From Gliomastix tumulicola (taxonomy: Eukaryota > Ascomycota > Sordariomycetes > Hypocreales > Bionectriaceae), in assembly GCA_001599755.1 (NCBI GenBank), contig BCHX01000005.1, positions 2,662,409 to 2,726,408 of the forward strand: a DNA stretch of 64,000 nt, given 5' to 3'. Within the stretch, counting starts at the first letter, position 1. Every line of letters begins with the position of its first letter. A model generated the notes under the pieces. That model was not told the origin of the DNA. It searched no databases and saw only the letters and a program-made list of their open reading frames with translations. Made by a program: the position numbers and the translations under genes. Below, one piece after another: positions 34,864-45,828 of the stretch.

Positions 34864-35488
34864 CTAGCCGAGCCCGCCCCATATGCCCCGGATGCGCCTT
34901 GCGAGTTGAATGTCCTTCTTCATCACGGTAACTCGTTTGGCGTGTATGGCGCAGAGGTTGGCATCCTCAAACAGGTAGACGAGATAGGCTTCTGCGGCCT
35001 CCTGGAGGGCTTGCAGAGCTTGACTCTGCCACCGGAAGTCCTTGCCAGCCGGCCGATATTGTAACCCGATCTCTCGACACTACATTTTCATGGTTAGAAA
35101 TGCGCCAATCGTCCTTTGGGCGGGAGCGACTCACTAGACGGGCAAAGGGGAGCTTCTGGACGAGGAGCTTTGTACTTGATTGGAATTTCCGGATCTCGCG
35201 GAGGGCCACGGTGCCAGGCCGGTACCGACGCTTCGCAGGAACATATATCGGGTCGCCAGCTATAGGACAAAGTGATGTCAGTCAAAAGGGCTGTGCAAGC
35301 AACGCAGGAGATCATCATGGCGCGCAGGTCTCACCTTGAATATCACCCGGCCGAGGCTTCCAATTTGGCGGCGGCTTCGAGGCGTAGCCTTGGTCTGACG
35401 GGCGCCATTTCTTCCCAGCAGGCTTCTTCGCAGATGTAGGTCGTCCTGGCGCTTGTGCTCGCCGCGGAGCTTTCGATGCGTTTGCCAT
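34864..35488 (-). CDS. cse4: Centromeric histone H3 variant CENP-A
   Basis: Three exons (35488-35335, 35259-35135, 35079-34864) give 164 residues. The histone-fold domain starts at R-Y-R-P-G-T-V-A-L-R-E-I-R-K-F-Q and ends with A-I-H-A-K-R-V-T-V-M-K-K-D-I-Q-L-A-R-R-I-R-G. It differs from canonical H3 where CENP-A does: a divergent, Lys/Pro-rich N-tail without the ARTKQTARKS motif, S-S-T-K-L-L-V-Q-K-L-P-F-A-R in the alpha-1 region, a loop 1 / alpha-2 segment with an insertion relative to H3 (Q-Y-R-P-A-G-K-D-F-R-W-Q), and an extended tail I-W-G-G-L-G. It marks centromeric nucleosomes and seeds the kinetochore. It is a single-copy gene here, in ordinary euchromatin. Confidence 0.95.
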
Positions 35489-36279
35489 TTCGCGACAGGA
35501 GCTTGGGTTTGTGAGGGTGGAGCTTATATCGAAATATAGACAAGCTGGGCGCTTCAGTGCGAGCAAAGGGCGAAGCGCAGCGATATCCTCGAGGTCTTCT
35601 TGGATTTCCTTATACAGATAGAGCAAAGATTGGGCTTAGGAGTGCGAATTGAGAGGGAAGGAGCGATGGGACACCAGGGGGTACTTAATCTCATCCGTTT
35701 TGGCGGTTGGGTGGCTGGTACCTCTCCAAGATTTGCGACGCCAACGCGTGCTGCCGTTTCCCAGCCCCCGCGTTTTTTCTTTAATTGATTGCAGAAGGTG
35801 GGGCCCACCCTAGCGCGATACTCGGATCATGGATGAGCAATGGTGGTACTTGAGGGACCACACCGTTGTGTGTGTGTTAATAACCTAATGATGGTGCAGC
35901 GATGCAAAGGAAATACAGAGAACCAAGTACAAGCTTTTGAGCATAGCCATTCTCGTTGTTGAACCCCGATTGCTCTTCAAGCATCGTGACAAGGAATGAA
36001 AGAAACACCGCAATCGAAGATTAACACCGGCTTTAGGCCTGTTTCGGATCTCGAATACTGCTGACATAATACACCACCCAATCCCCTCACAAGCGGCAGG
36101 TCATCAATGCTGCCACGTTCCCTTAACCCAATCCATTTAGGTGCGGGTAGTGGTCGAGGTCCAACTCAACACGCACGCCCCGTCATCTCTGTCTGCTTCA
36201 AATTGTCTTAGAAACCGTCACTCCTTTCGCATCCTACTACCTGCGATACCGGCTCCTCCCAGGTCCCTTGCCGACAGTG
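35489..36279. other. Divergent intergenic region CENP-A/derlin
   Basis: About 790 bp between divergent genes. GGCTGGTACCTCTCC lies at about 35713-35727. No gene seen; short open frames lack features. Confidence 0.45.
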
Positions 36280-37082
36280 ATGGATCAAGTCATGGATGGC
36301 GGACGCTTGCCCCTCGAGACGTGGTTTTGGGAGATGCCCGTCGTTACACGTTGGTGGACAGTGGCCACGCTATCGACAAGCGCTTTGGTCCAGTGCCAGA
36401 TGATCACACCTTTGCAGCTCTTCTACAGCTTTCGTGCAGTGTTTGTCAAGTCCCAGGTCAGTCAGGAGCTCTTCTTTTTGGACATCGCGTGCGCATCCAA
36501 GCTGACATTGCGCTGCAGTACTGGCGACTCTTGACCACGTTTCTGTACTTCGGCCCGTTCTCTCTCGACCTTCTCTTCCACGTCTATTTTCTACAAAGAT
36601 ATGCTCGCCTGCTCGAGGAATCGTCGGGGCGCTCGCCCGCCCACTTCTCTTGGCTGCTCGTCTTCGCCATGACCAGTCTTATCTCCATGTCGTCCGTCGT
36701 CTCGATGCCGTTCCTCGGTCCCCCACTATCCTCGACGCTCGTCTACATCTGGTCTCGACGAAACCCTGATACCCGACTCAGCTTTCTCGGTCTCCTCGTT
36801 TTCACTGCGCCATACCTCCCCTGGGTTCTCATGGGATTCAGTCTCGTTATGCACGGGACGATCCCAAGAGACGAGATTATGGGGGTCGTCATTGGGCACA
36901 CGTGGTACTTTTTCAACGATGTGTACCCCCCGCTGCACAACAACTCGAGACCGATGGACCCTCCCCGTTGGTGGAGGCGTCTGTTCGAAGGCCGTCCCCG
37001 AGAGGACTCAGGCGACGGCGTGAACAACGACTTCATGGTGGCAGGCCCCAGAGACGTTGTGGCTCCAGAGATTGGCCAGTAA
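36280..37082 (+). CDS. Derlin (DER1 family, ER-associated degradation)
   Basis: Two exons (36280-36456, 36519-37082) give 246 residues. The rhomboid-like fold is visible: the N-terminal P-V-V-T-R-W-W-T loop motif, W-R-L-L-T-T-F-L-Y-F-G-P-F at the start of the second exon, and F-H-V-Y-F-L-Q-R-Y-A-R-L-L-E-E, then several transmembrane helices ending near H-T-W-Y-F-F-N-D-V-Y-P. No catalytic Ser/His pair is seen, as expected for derlins. It sits in the ER membrane and helps retrotranslocate misfolded proteins with the Hrd1/Cdc48 system. Der1 versus Dfm1 cannot be decided; no SHP box is evident in the short C-tail. Confidence 0.88.
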
Positions 37083-37843
37083 CGCATCAGCAGTGGCGAG
37101 CACGACAGCGGATGACGAAGACGACAATGACGACATTAACGAATTTCACTGGCTTTCTTATCGACCTCACTCTGCGTGTTTCCTCACCCAACCAAGCATC
37201 GGCGTTTCGGATTACGATTGGGATTTTGCAGGCGTACGGGCGCCTTCTCTGGACTGGGCTCTGGTAAAAATCGGAGGACGAACACCACCTAGGGTAACAG
37301 CTATGTGGCCCTCACAAATTGCAAAACGACTTGCAAAACATCTGTATCAACAACGGGAAGTTCTCAAGATATGACGCATTGCCTATAGGATAACTCCCAC
37401 AGTTAGCAACAAGCCTTGTCCTACTACTCGTAATACGGTGTCCGGTCCTCTACTAGTGCTTACACCCAGATCTCAATTGTGTCCCAAGGACGGAGTACGA
37501 ACAGGTGGGAAGCAGGCAAGCATCGATGACTCGGTCAGTAGAGGTAGGTCTTATTGTGGAAGCTCCTCCAGTAGATGACACACGTTCTGCAGAGCAACTG
37601 TACTCCGAGGTGGCAGGCAATATATGGAGTGGATCTGCTCAGATCACCTCATCGCTGCTCAGAGACTGACGTCTTCCGTGCCCCACCTTGAAAGCCCCAA
37701 ATAACGGGCAACCTCAGCCATCTGAGGATTAGGAGCTTTCCAGCAGAAACGAAACGTAGACAGATTTTCTCCAAATAAGCCCCCTGTGAATCCTTGCTCG
37801 CCTCCCAAGGCTCTCGCGATTTTCATCGACTCCAGCTTCCAAG
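37083..37843. other. Intergenic region derlin/ARD
   Basis: About 760 bp, the 3' side of derlin and the promoter of the dioxygenase gene. The open frame at 37057-37374 has no family features. Nothing else seen. Confidence 0.45.
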
Positions 37844-38513
37844 ATGAAGGCCTACATGTACGACAACTTGCCGGTAAGTGGGGTTGAGGATTGAGGACAT
37901 TCTTCCCCTCGTCAGCCACGTTGGACCCTGAGCGTGAAAATGCTGACGATGGAGCGCTGTTGTAGGGCGACCAGCGTCTCCCCCACGACTCTGGCCGCTC
38001 CGTCGATGTCGATGCCCTGAACAAGATCGGCGTGCTATACTACCACTTCCCCTCGGTCGACGGTGTAGATGCACTCGCTGCGGAGCGCGGCTACAAGAAC
38101 CGCGACGAGATCAAGGTCTCTCCCCAGCACATGGGTGAGGTGTATGAGGACAAGGTCAAGATGTTCTTCCACGAGCATCTCCACGAGGACGAGGAGATTC
38201 GCTACATCCGCGACGGCCAGGGGTATTTTGACGTGAGGAGCAAGGACGACCAGTGGGTGCGGGTTCAGCTTGAGAAGGACGACCTGCTGATCCTCCCCGC
38301 GGGCATCTATCACCGCTTCACCACCGACGATGCAAACGTAAGTCGGGCAGTGACTGGGTTCTTGTCTGCTCTAGCCGTACTGACGTGCAGGAACAGTTCG
38401 TGCATGCGATGCGTCTCTTCAAGGATGAGCCGAAGTGGACTCCCCTCAACCGTGACCCTGCTCTCGATGAGAACCAACACCGCCAGAACTATGTCAAGGA
38501 CTTCGTTTCATGA
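37844..38513 (+). CDS. ADI1: Acireductone dioxygenase (methionine salvage)
   Basis: Three exons (37844-37873, 37966-38337, 38391-38513) give 174 residues, the family size. The first exon codes only ten residues. The cupin metal site is seen in F-H-E-H-L-H-E-D-E-E-I-R (His, His, Glu) with the fourth His in G-I-Y-H-R-F, and the motif L-E-K-D-D-L-L-I-L-P-A-G. It oxidises the acireductone 1,2-dihydroxy-3-keto-5-methylthiopentene to the ketoacid precursor of methionine (Fe form). The C-terminus reads F-V-H-A-M-R-L-F ... P-K-W-T-P-L-N-R. A (TA)9 tract follows in the 3' region. Confidence 0.95.
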
Positions 38514-38851
38514 GGGACGGGAGTGCTTCTCCGACTGCGATAGCTTGACAATATTGCCAATATATATATATATATATATTCACCCTGCAATTTCATAATG
38601 ATGGTGTCTTCTCGTACCGCCTCCAGGGAGAGGAATAAAAGTGACCCAGCCCTTGCCTTAGGCGATCCACCCCACCGTCATCTGACCTCTAGAATGGCAC
38701 ATATTTGACTATACAGGATAGGTATTACATACTTGGGCGACGTCCTCGCAGCGTTGTGAACCTGTGACTATTTTCGTCGCCAGTGCCAGATCCTATCTGC
38801 GCGTACCGAGAGACCCCATTCCGCATCTTCGTTGGGCAGTATCCTTCGAGT
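38514..38851. repeat. Intergenic region with (TA)9 tract at 38561-38578
   Basis: A short AT dinucleotide microsatellite about 50 bp after the ARD stop, probably in its 3' untranslated region. The remaining bases should hold the SDR promoter. Confidence 0.7.
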
Positions 38852-39932
38852 ATGGATCCCAGGGCGACTCTGGACGCAACTGAGCTCTTAGACAAGCCGA
38901 AGCTTGAGCTTCCGCCGAGCTGCGACCCTCCAGGCACCGTCCTTCGCCACCAGCTGGTCTGGATTGTACGTTTGGCCATTCCTCATATCACTGTGCGAAT
39001 GTGTGCTTATTTCACCATGGCAGGTGTTCGGCGGGACTGGGCACATGGGCCGCTCGCTCGTGAAGTGCGCCTTATCACACGGAGACTTCGTCGTTTGTGT
39101 TGGGCGAGTGTTTGAGACGAAGCCGCAGGATACAGCGTCCACGGGCAATGACAAGCTTCTAAACACAGTCTGTGACGTGCGCGCTCGCGACTCCGTCAAC
39201 AGAGTCGTCCAGCGCACTCTCACTCGCTTCGGCCGCATTGATGTGGTGGCCAACTGCTCGGGATACGGCGTCATCGGCGCGTGCGAGGACCAGGACGAGC
39301 ACGATCTGCGGAATCAGTTCGAGACTAACTTCATGGGTACGGTGCACATCATTCAGACGACGATGCCATACCTGCGCAGACAGGGCGGCGGAAGATACCT
39401 CATCTTCAGCTCTACGTCAGGTGCACTGGGGGTTCCCGGCCTCGGCCCCTACTGTGCTACCAAGTACGCCGTCGAGGGCCTGATTGAGGCAATGCTCTAC
39501 GAGACAGATGCCTTCAATATCAAGGCGACGCTGATCGAGCCCGGGCTGGTGAGGCGCGACGAGCCAGACGCCGCGGACGACCCGTTACCGACCTGGGGCC
39601 ACTTCCTCATCAAGCCTCCCAGCGACGACTACGGGCACGCGACGTCGCCGGCCCTGCACGCGAAGAGAATGGTCCAATGGCTCGGCGATAGGCAGCCGAC
39701 GAGCGCAGTCAAGTGCGCCGAGCTGATATGGCAGCTCGCGCACTGCTCATATCCGCCGCTGCGACTCCTGCTAGGTAGCTACGCGATCGAAAGCATCCGC
39801 GACCGCATGAGGTCGGTCACAGAGGAGCTCGAGGACTGGAAGCACTTGAATTTCTCCGTTCCGGGATCAGAGCCCGAGCGGGATGCTTCTCGGAGCGACA
39901 TAGCGAAGAGCGAAAACGTTCCAACGAGGTGA
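38852..39932 (+). CDS. Short-chain dehydrogenase/reductase
   Basis: Two exons (38852-38965, 39024-39932) give 340 residues. The first 38 residues precede the Rossmann fold, and the intron falls exactly before V-F-G-G-T-G-H-M-G-R-S, the cofactor motif (a variant of T-G-x-x-x-G-I/L-G). N-C-S-G-Y-G (about 127), the S-S-T-S-G region with the catalytic Ser, and Y-C-A-T-K (Tyr and Lys) are present, so it should be active. The order resembles SDRs acting on sterols, retinol-like or sugar substrates, but the substrate is unknown. It is next to acireductone dioxygenase on the same strand; no functional link is evident. Confidence 0.85.
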
Positions 39933-40805
39933 ACCACGGATACCAAGTTGAGGACCAAAGTCATTCAATGCTACATTACCAAAGGAACATCATTGGACCT
40001 CCCCTTACCCAAGGGTAGGTGCTTAACTGGCATGCCGAAGGTCCGTGTTCCGGACTCGAGGGCATGATCCCCCAATAGTCCGCTCGATACGGCAAGCGCT
40101 GGGGAAGCTAAGGAGGATCAGTGTGCATTTGTGCATTCACATGCGCCGACGACACCAAGCACGGGAAGCCTTGCAAGCTCGACGACCGAGGGAGGCTTCA
40201 ATACAGGAAAGACATTGATCCAGGCTGCCTGGAAACAGGTCGTGCGTCGACCTGGAATTCATGTGAAATGATTGCACGTAACGGTGTCACGACTTTTTTA
40301 TGCGCCTAAGCGAGATTGACAGTTAATCTGAGGTGTGTGGTGGAATGAAAGTCAACAAGTACCTTCCGTAACCCTTTGAGTTCTGGCCAGAAAGTGACAT
40401 TGAAAGTGTTAGTGCAGTACTTTTCGCCTCTCACATACCTTAGGTATTTCGGGGGTTTCTACCGTACTCGCGACTTTTTATCAGGTACCCACTAATGATG
40501 CACAGGGGCGGACCTCAGCGAGCGAGTTCGTCCATCCCTTGAAGATCAATCTCCATCCCTTTCCAAACTTCTTACAGCACATGCTGTTCTTAGCTTCCGG
40601 TACAGTACGGCCCAGATAAAGGAATTATACCACCTCGCCGCCTCCCACTTTCGCTTTGCATATAGATGGCCCCTTGCTGCGACATTTTCGACGTCGTTGA
40701 GCAGCTCCTTTCCGTTTGCGATCGATAGAGAGTCGACAAAACACCCCGTTTTCGAATCGTCAACCGCTGCGACTACAGGCCACGTCCACTCGCTCCGTAT
40801 ACATC
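39933..40805. other. Intergenic region SDR/GDP-mannose transporter
   Basis: About 870 bp, same-strand neighbours. It has an ACATACCTTAGGTATTTC near-palindrome at about 40434-40451 and a CAGGTACCCACT at about 40482. No gene seen. Confidence 0.45.
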
Positions 40806-42174
40806 ATGTCCGACAAGAAGAACGAGGACTTTACTCTCAGCCTTCCCGGCAGCCCTCGCGGCAGCGAGAAGGGCCAGTTCCTCTCGAGATCACCTTCACG
40901 AAGGTCTTACAATGGGGCCTCATCGCCGGGGCCCAAGATGCAGCCCTTGTCTCGGCTGGATAACAGCCCTATCATTTCGATTCTGGCATACTGTCTGTCG
41001 TCGATCAGCATGACCATGGTCAACAAATATGTCGTCTCTGGTCAGGGGTGGAATCTGAGCTTCTTCTACCTCTTCATCCAGGTTAGACCCGCCGGTTTCT
41101 AGATGCCACGTACGCTTCCACGCGCTGACCATTCCCATAGGCGCTCGTGTCTACGTTTACGATCACCGCTTGCAAGCAACTGGGAGCGATCAAGGCCCTT
41201 GCGCCATTCGATAATGACCGCGCGAAGAAATGTGAGTTCTTGGGTTCCTTGCCGAGGCAGAGAGTAAGCACCGCTGACAGTTGTGCCAGGGTTTCCCATC
41301 TCCGTTCTCCTCGTTGGAATGATTTACACCGGAAACAAAGCGCTCCAGTTCCTCTCGGTACCGGTCTACACGATTTTCAAGAACTTGACGATCATTGTCA
41401 TCGCATACGGCGAGGTGCTGTGGTTCGGCGGCAACGTGACTCCCCTTGCACTGCTCTCGTTCGGTCTCATGGTGTTGAGTTCCGTCGTGGCTGCCTGGGC
41501 TGATATCCAGAGCGCCATCTCTGGTGACTTTGCACTCGGCGACTCGGCTGCCGCCATGTCCACGCTCAGCGCTGGCTATGCTTGGATGGGATTGAATGTG
41601 TTCTGCAGCGCCTCGTATGTGCTGGGCATGCGCAAGGTGATCAAGAAGATGAACTTCAAGGACTGGGATAGTAAGTAACGGCGCGCTCCCGCCCTCGGGC
41701 GTCCTCTCTGGTCATCAGACTGACATTGATGCAGCCATGTACTACAACAACCTCCTGACGATTCCTGTGCTCCTTATCGGTGGACTGCTCACCGAGGACT
41801 GGTCATCTGCGAACCTGGCCAAGAGCTTCCCGATCGAGCTACGCAGCAAGATGATCGTCGGCATGATCTACTCGGGTCTGGGCGCCATCTTCATCTCCTA
41901 CTGCTCCGCGTGGTGCATCCGCGTCACCTCTCCTACGACTTATTCCATGGTCGGCTCGCTCAACAAGCTCCCCATTGCCATCAGCGGCCTGATCTTCTTC
42001 TCCGCGCCGGTCACGGCAGGCAGCGTCTCTGCCATCTTCCTCGGCTTCATCAGTGGCACAGTATATACCCTCGCCAAGGTCAAGCAGCAGAACGAGGTTA
42101 AGGGCCCTTCGTTGCCCATGTCGCGGGGCCCGATGAGCGCCAGTGCACAGAGCAACCGGGATGCGAACTCCTGA
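40806..42174 (+). CDS. gmt1: Golgi GDP-mannose transporter
   Basis: Four exons (40806-41081, 41141-41231, 41290-41670, 41735-42174) give 395 residues with about ten transmembrane helices. Family marks: S-I-S-M-T-M-V-N-K-Y-V-V (TM1), the Y-Y-N-N motif (position of F-Y-N-N in Vrg4), and G-S-L-N-K-L-P-I-A, where most Vrg4 proteins have G-A-L-N-K, the GDP-mannose recognition motif. It exchanges GMP for cytosolic GDP-mannose across the Golgi membrane for glycoprotein and mannan synthesis. The Ala-to-Ser change in the motif is the only oddity. The N-tail (about 55 residues) is Ser-rich and cytosolic. Confidence 0.93.
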
Positions 42175-43122
42175 GAAGAAGAAGAAGATGATGATGAAGT
42201 CTACGGAGGGCACCCCAGACACGATGCAGGAGCTCAGGATGATTTAGAATGGATCGGTGGAAATTTTTTCTCGATGTTTATGGCGCAGTTTGGTCATAGG
42301 TTTGCGCGTTGAAGCAGAACATTTTTGCTTTAGAGGACTTGCTTTCTGGTCATTTCGTACTGAGATTCTGGGCTTATTTCACGGGACAATGAGTCGGCGC
42401 TGTGACGACGACCCAGTGCCAGGTACAAAACGGATGTTAGGCATCATAGAGGGCGTCGCATATGAAACGTATGCGGCGCGGTGTAAGATAGCGGAGGCGC
42501 AAACAAGTCGTCTTCCTTGGATTGAATTTTTCTTTTGCTTTGCTGCCTGTTTGTGCCTCGGTTCGATTCTTGAGTCATCATGCAAATAGACGTGACCCTC
42601 GCACTTGGAACGAGATGATGACCTCGATAAATCTGTTGAGTTCCAAAGTGGGGGATCTCCAGAACGAGCAGCCAGTCAGTGCCTGTATTTCGACCATGCA
42701 CCTCCAGCACCTGCCAAACTGCGTCACCTGCTCGAAGCTCGTGAAGTGGCGGGCCATGACGACGGAGGGGNGGATGCAGACAGAAAAGTGCAATCATTTA
42801 CCCAGCCACTAACCGGTAGGCTAGCCACCTGTATTTCTGTCTTTAAATTCCGCCAGGCACCATCACCAGCTCTTTCAACCCTCGACAAAGCCCCGGCCTA
42901 AATCGGTACCAAGCAATAAGTGCGCCGTTGATCCTCAGAATTCCGCCCTTGTCCATCCATCGCCTCTCTTCCTCCCCAACGGACGCTTCTGCTCTGACCA
43001 AGCTTCAATCTAGTTCACCAGCCATGGATTAGAGCTCAGGCAGTTGTCGTCGACCTCGCGCCTCCTCGTATACATCACTTAATACTTATTTTCTTTCCTT
43101 GTCCTACTAGAGAGGCGCCGGG
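42175..43122. other. Intergenic region GMT/ALE1, with one undetermined base at 42771
   Basis: About 950 bp. The single N at 42771 lies in a G-rich run, probably a homopolymer that could not be called. GAA-type repeats follow the transporter stop (42176-42196). No gene seen; open frames crossing the N have no family features. Confidence 0.6.
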
Positions 43123-45030
43123 ATGATAGGCTTCGTGCACAAACGTGAGCTTCCACCACCGCCTACGACGAGGGGCAGCTTGAGATCATGCTAACATGAC
43201 GTCTTCCAGCCTTCGCCTATGTGGCGCCGAAACTTGGGGCATCGGCAGATGAGTGTAAGCCTCCCAATGCAGAGCGCAAGAGACGCGCCGATTCAAGAGC
43301 TAACGTCCATGTCCCGCCTCCAGTGAAGCTCATCGTCTCGATGCTCCTATCCTACCCTCTTGCTGGTCTTCTTAAACGAATCCCGGACCGAAATCCCTGG
43401 CAGAAGAATCTTTTCAGCGTTGCGTAGGTGCATGGGTGCGACCCCGTCCGTTGCCCTACACGAACCTCGGGCTAACACGATCCGTCTGTGCAGCATCTCC
43501 GTCTTCTACCTCGTCGGCCTCTTCGACCTCTGGGATGGCGCCCTGGCCCTCCTCATTAGCGCTGGCGGCACCTACGCCATCGCCAAGTACCTCCGATCGA
43601 GCCCCTATATGCCATGGACAGGCTTCGCCTTCGTCATGGGCCACATGTCCATCAGCCATATCTGGCGCCAAATCGCCAACAACCCCTCGTCGATCGACGT
43701 CACCGGCGCGCAGATGGTGCTCCTGATGAAGCTCAGCGCCTTCTGCTGGAATATTGCCGACGGACAGCTACCCGAGGACCAGCTCTCCGACCTGCAGAAG
43801 GACCGCATGTTAAAGGAGCTGCCGTCGATCCTCGACTTCGCGGGCTATGTCCTCTTCTTCCCCTCCCTCTTCGCCGGGCCCGCCTTCGACTATGCCGAAT
43901 ACCGCCGCTGGATCGACACGACCATGTTCGACGTTCCCGCTCAGGTCGACCCTTCCAAGAAGCCGCCCGTTCGTAAGAAGCGCAGGATTCCGCGCAGTGG
44001 AACGCCCGCCATGTGGAAAGCAGCCGGCGGTCTCTTCTGGGTCCTCTTATACATTTTCCTCTCTGGGCCGTATTCACACGAGGTGCCCCTCCAGGACTCC
44101 TTCTTGGAGTACGGTATCGTGCGGCGCATCTGGTCCCTCTTGATGATCGGTTTCGTGGCTCGCTTCAAGTACTACGGCGTGTGGTCTCTCACCGAAGGAG
44201 CATGCATCCTCGCTGGCTTGGGGTACAACGGCTTCGATGCCACCACGGGCAAGGTGTCTTGGAACCGTCTGCAGAATGTGAATCCCTGGATGGTTGAGAC
44301 GGCCCAGAATCCCCGAGCGTTCCTAGGAGGCTGGAACATCAACACCAACAACTGGCTGCGGAACTACGTCTATCTACGGGTTACGCCCCGAGGCAAGAAG
44401 CCGGGCTTCCGCGCAAGCATGATCACGTTTGGTACAAGTGCTCTATGGCACGGCTTCTACCCGGGCTACTACCTTACCTTTGTTCTGGCTAGCCTCATCC
44501 AGACGGCAGCCAAGCGTAAGTTGGCTCGCGTTAAGGTGACTAAATTTGAAATGTGCTAACGAGATGGTGTAGACTTCCGTCGACACGTCCGCCCCTTCTT
44601 CTTGGATCCGATCACCGGCAACCCGTCACCTAAGAAGAAGTACTACGACTTCGCCACTTACGTCGGCACACAGCTTACCTTTGCCTTCGCCGTAAACCCT
44701 TTCCTCACTCTCACCTTCTCTCGCTCCTTCCAAGTCTGGGCCCGCGTCTACTTCTACGCACTGATCTGGACCATCGGTAGCTTGATCTTCTTCGCCTCGC
44801 CGGGCAAGGCTCTGCTACGAAAGAGGCTGGAGAAGCGCCAGGGCAAGGCAAGCGCCAAGCTCGTCCGTACCATCAGCACGGAGAGCTTGAGCGGTGGCCA
44901 GCCCATTCTCGGAATCTCCAAGGATCCGGAGGGCGATGTCACCGAGGCCATCGAGGAGCTCAAGTCGGAGCTCATGGCAGAGCTTGAGAGGGCCAAGGCC
45001 GACGAGGCTCTGTTCAAGAAGAAGGAGTAG
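43123..45030 (+). CDS. ALE1: MBOAT lysophospholipid acyltransferase Ale1
   Basis: Five exons (43123-43144, 43210-43254, 43324-43423, 43494-44515, 44573-45030) give 548 residues. The first exon codes seven residues. MBOAT features: several membrane helices, F-F-P-S-L-F-A-G-P-A-F-D-Y-x-E-Y, W-N-I-N-T-N-N-W-L-R-N-Y-V-Y, and the active-site His in S-A-L-W-H-G-F-Y-P-G-Y. The tail is charged and helical, ending in K-K-K-E. It acylates lysophosphatidylethanolamine, -choline and related lipids in the ER (Lands cycle). The first four exons are short, so callers could lose them. Confidence 0.92.
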
Positions 45031-45828
45031 AGTAGATGGTCGGGTATCCCGGAGGAATATCACTATTGTTTTGGATAGCGTGGTTGGGTTTGGCTGTTGA
45101 TTAAGACAGAGGCAGCACTTAGGGACAAGCGTCATGGCGTTGTCGATCCGGCGGATCATGTCACACACATAGAGAAGTAACATAATGACGGAAACATACT
45201 AATGATGAATTTCTACATGAAGTCGTAAAGTATCTATCTAAAGAACATTATATGAAGAGGAATTAGCTGTGTGGCCTTGTATGTGCCGTAAATCGTGAAG
45301 CTTAAGAAAGAGACGTTTCCGAAGTTATAGTGTTTGTAGATGCACAACCAAGAGATGCCTTGGGCTAACATGATAAAAAGGCAAGGACGTCCATCATAAG
45401 AATGATTCGTTATCCATAATTCCCTGGCAAAGAGCAGAAAAAGAAGAAGATCAAGACTGGTGTGCGTCGCCGCTAGTCGGGTTGAGTTTCCGTGTCAATA
45501 AGAGAAAAAACAAGGTGTCATGAAAGACGTGTGTATGTCCAGTATTCGTTATATCCTGAGCGTGAGATGTCGGTATAAAGAGAAAAGGGGCGTGTACGAA
45601 GGCCCGATGTTGGTGTCAAGTGAAGAGTCCGAATAGAGAAGATGAGGAAAGGAGGCTGAGTGAGTGAATGTCTTGCGTGACAGGTGTTGGAGTGAGTGGC
45701 GACAATTGTCTGGTTTCGTCTTGTCGTCATGATTCATTAAGTTGATTAAACATTTTGGGTGAAGAGAGGTTGTTGTAGTCGGGTTTGTGCCAGGAAACGT
45801 CTGTGATTAGGGAGTGTTGTGAGCGGGC
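45031..45828. other. Convergent intergenic region ALE1/Ser-rich protein
   Basis: About 800 bp, somewhat AT-rich, holding the 3' ends of two convergent genes. No gene seen. Confidence 0.45.
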
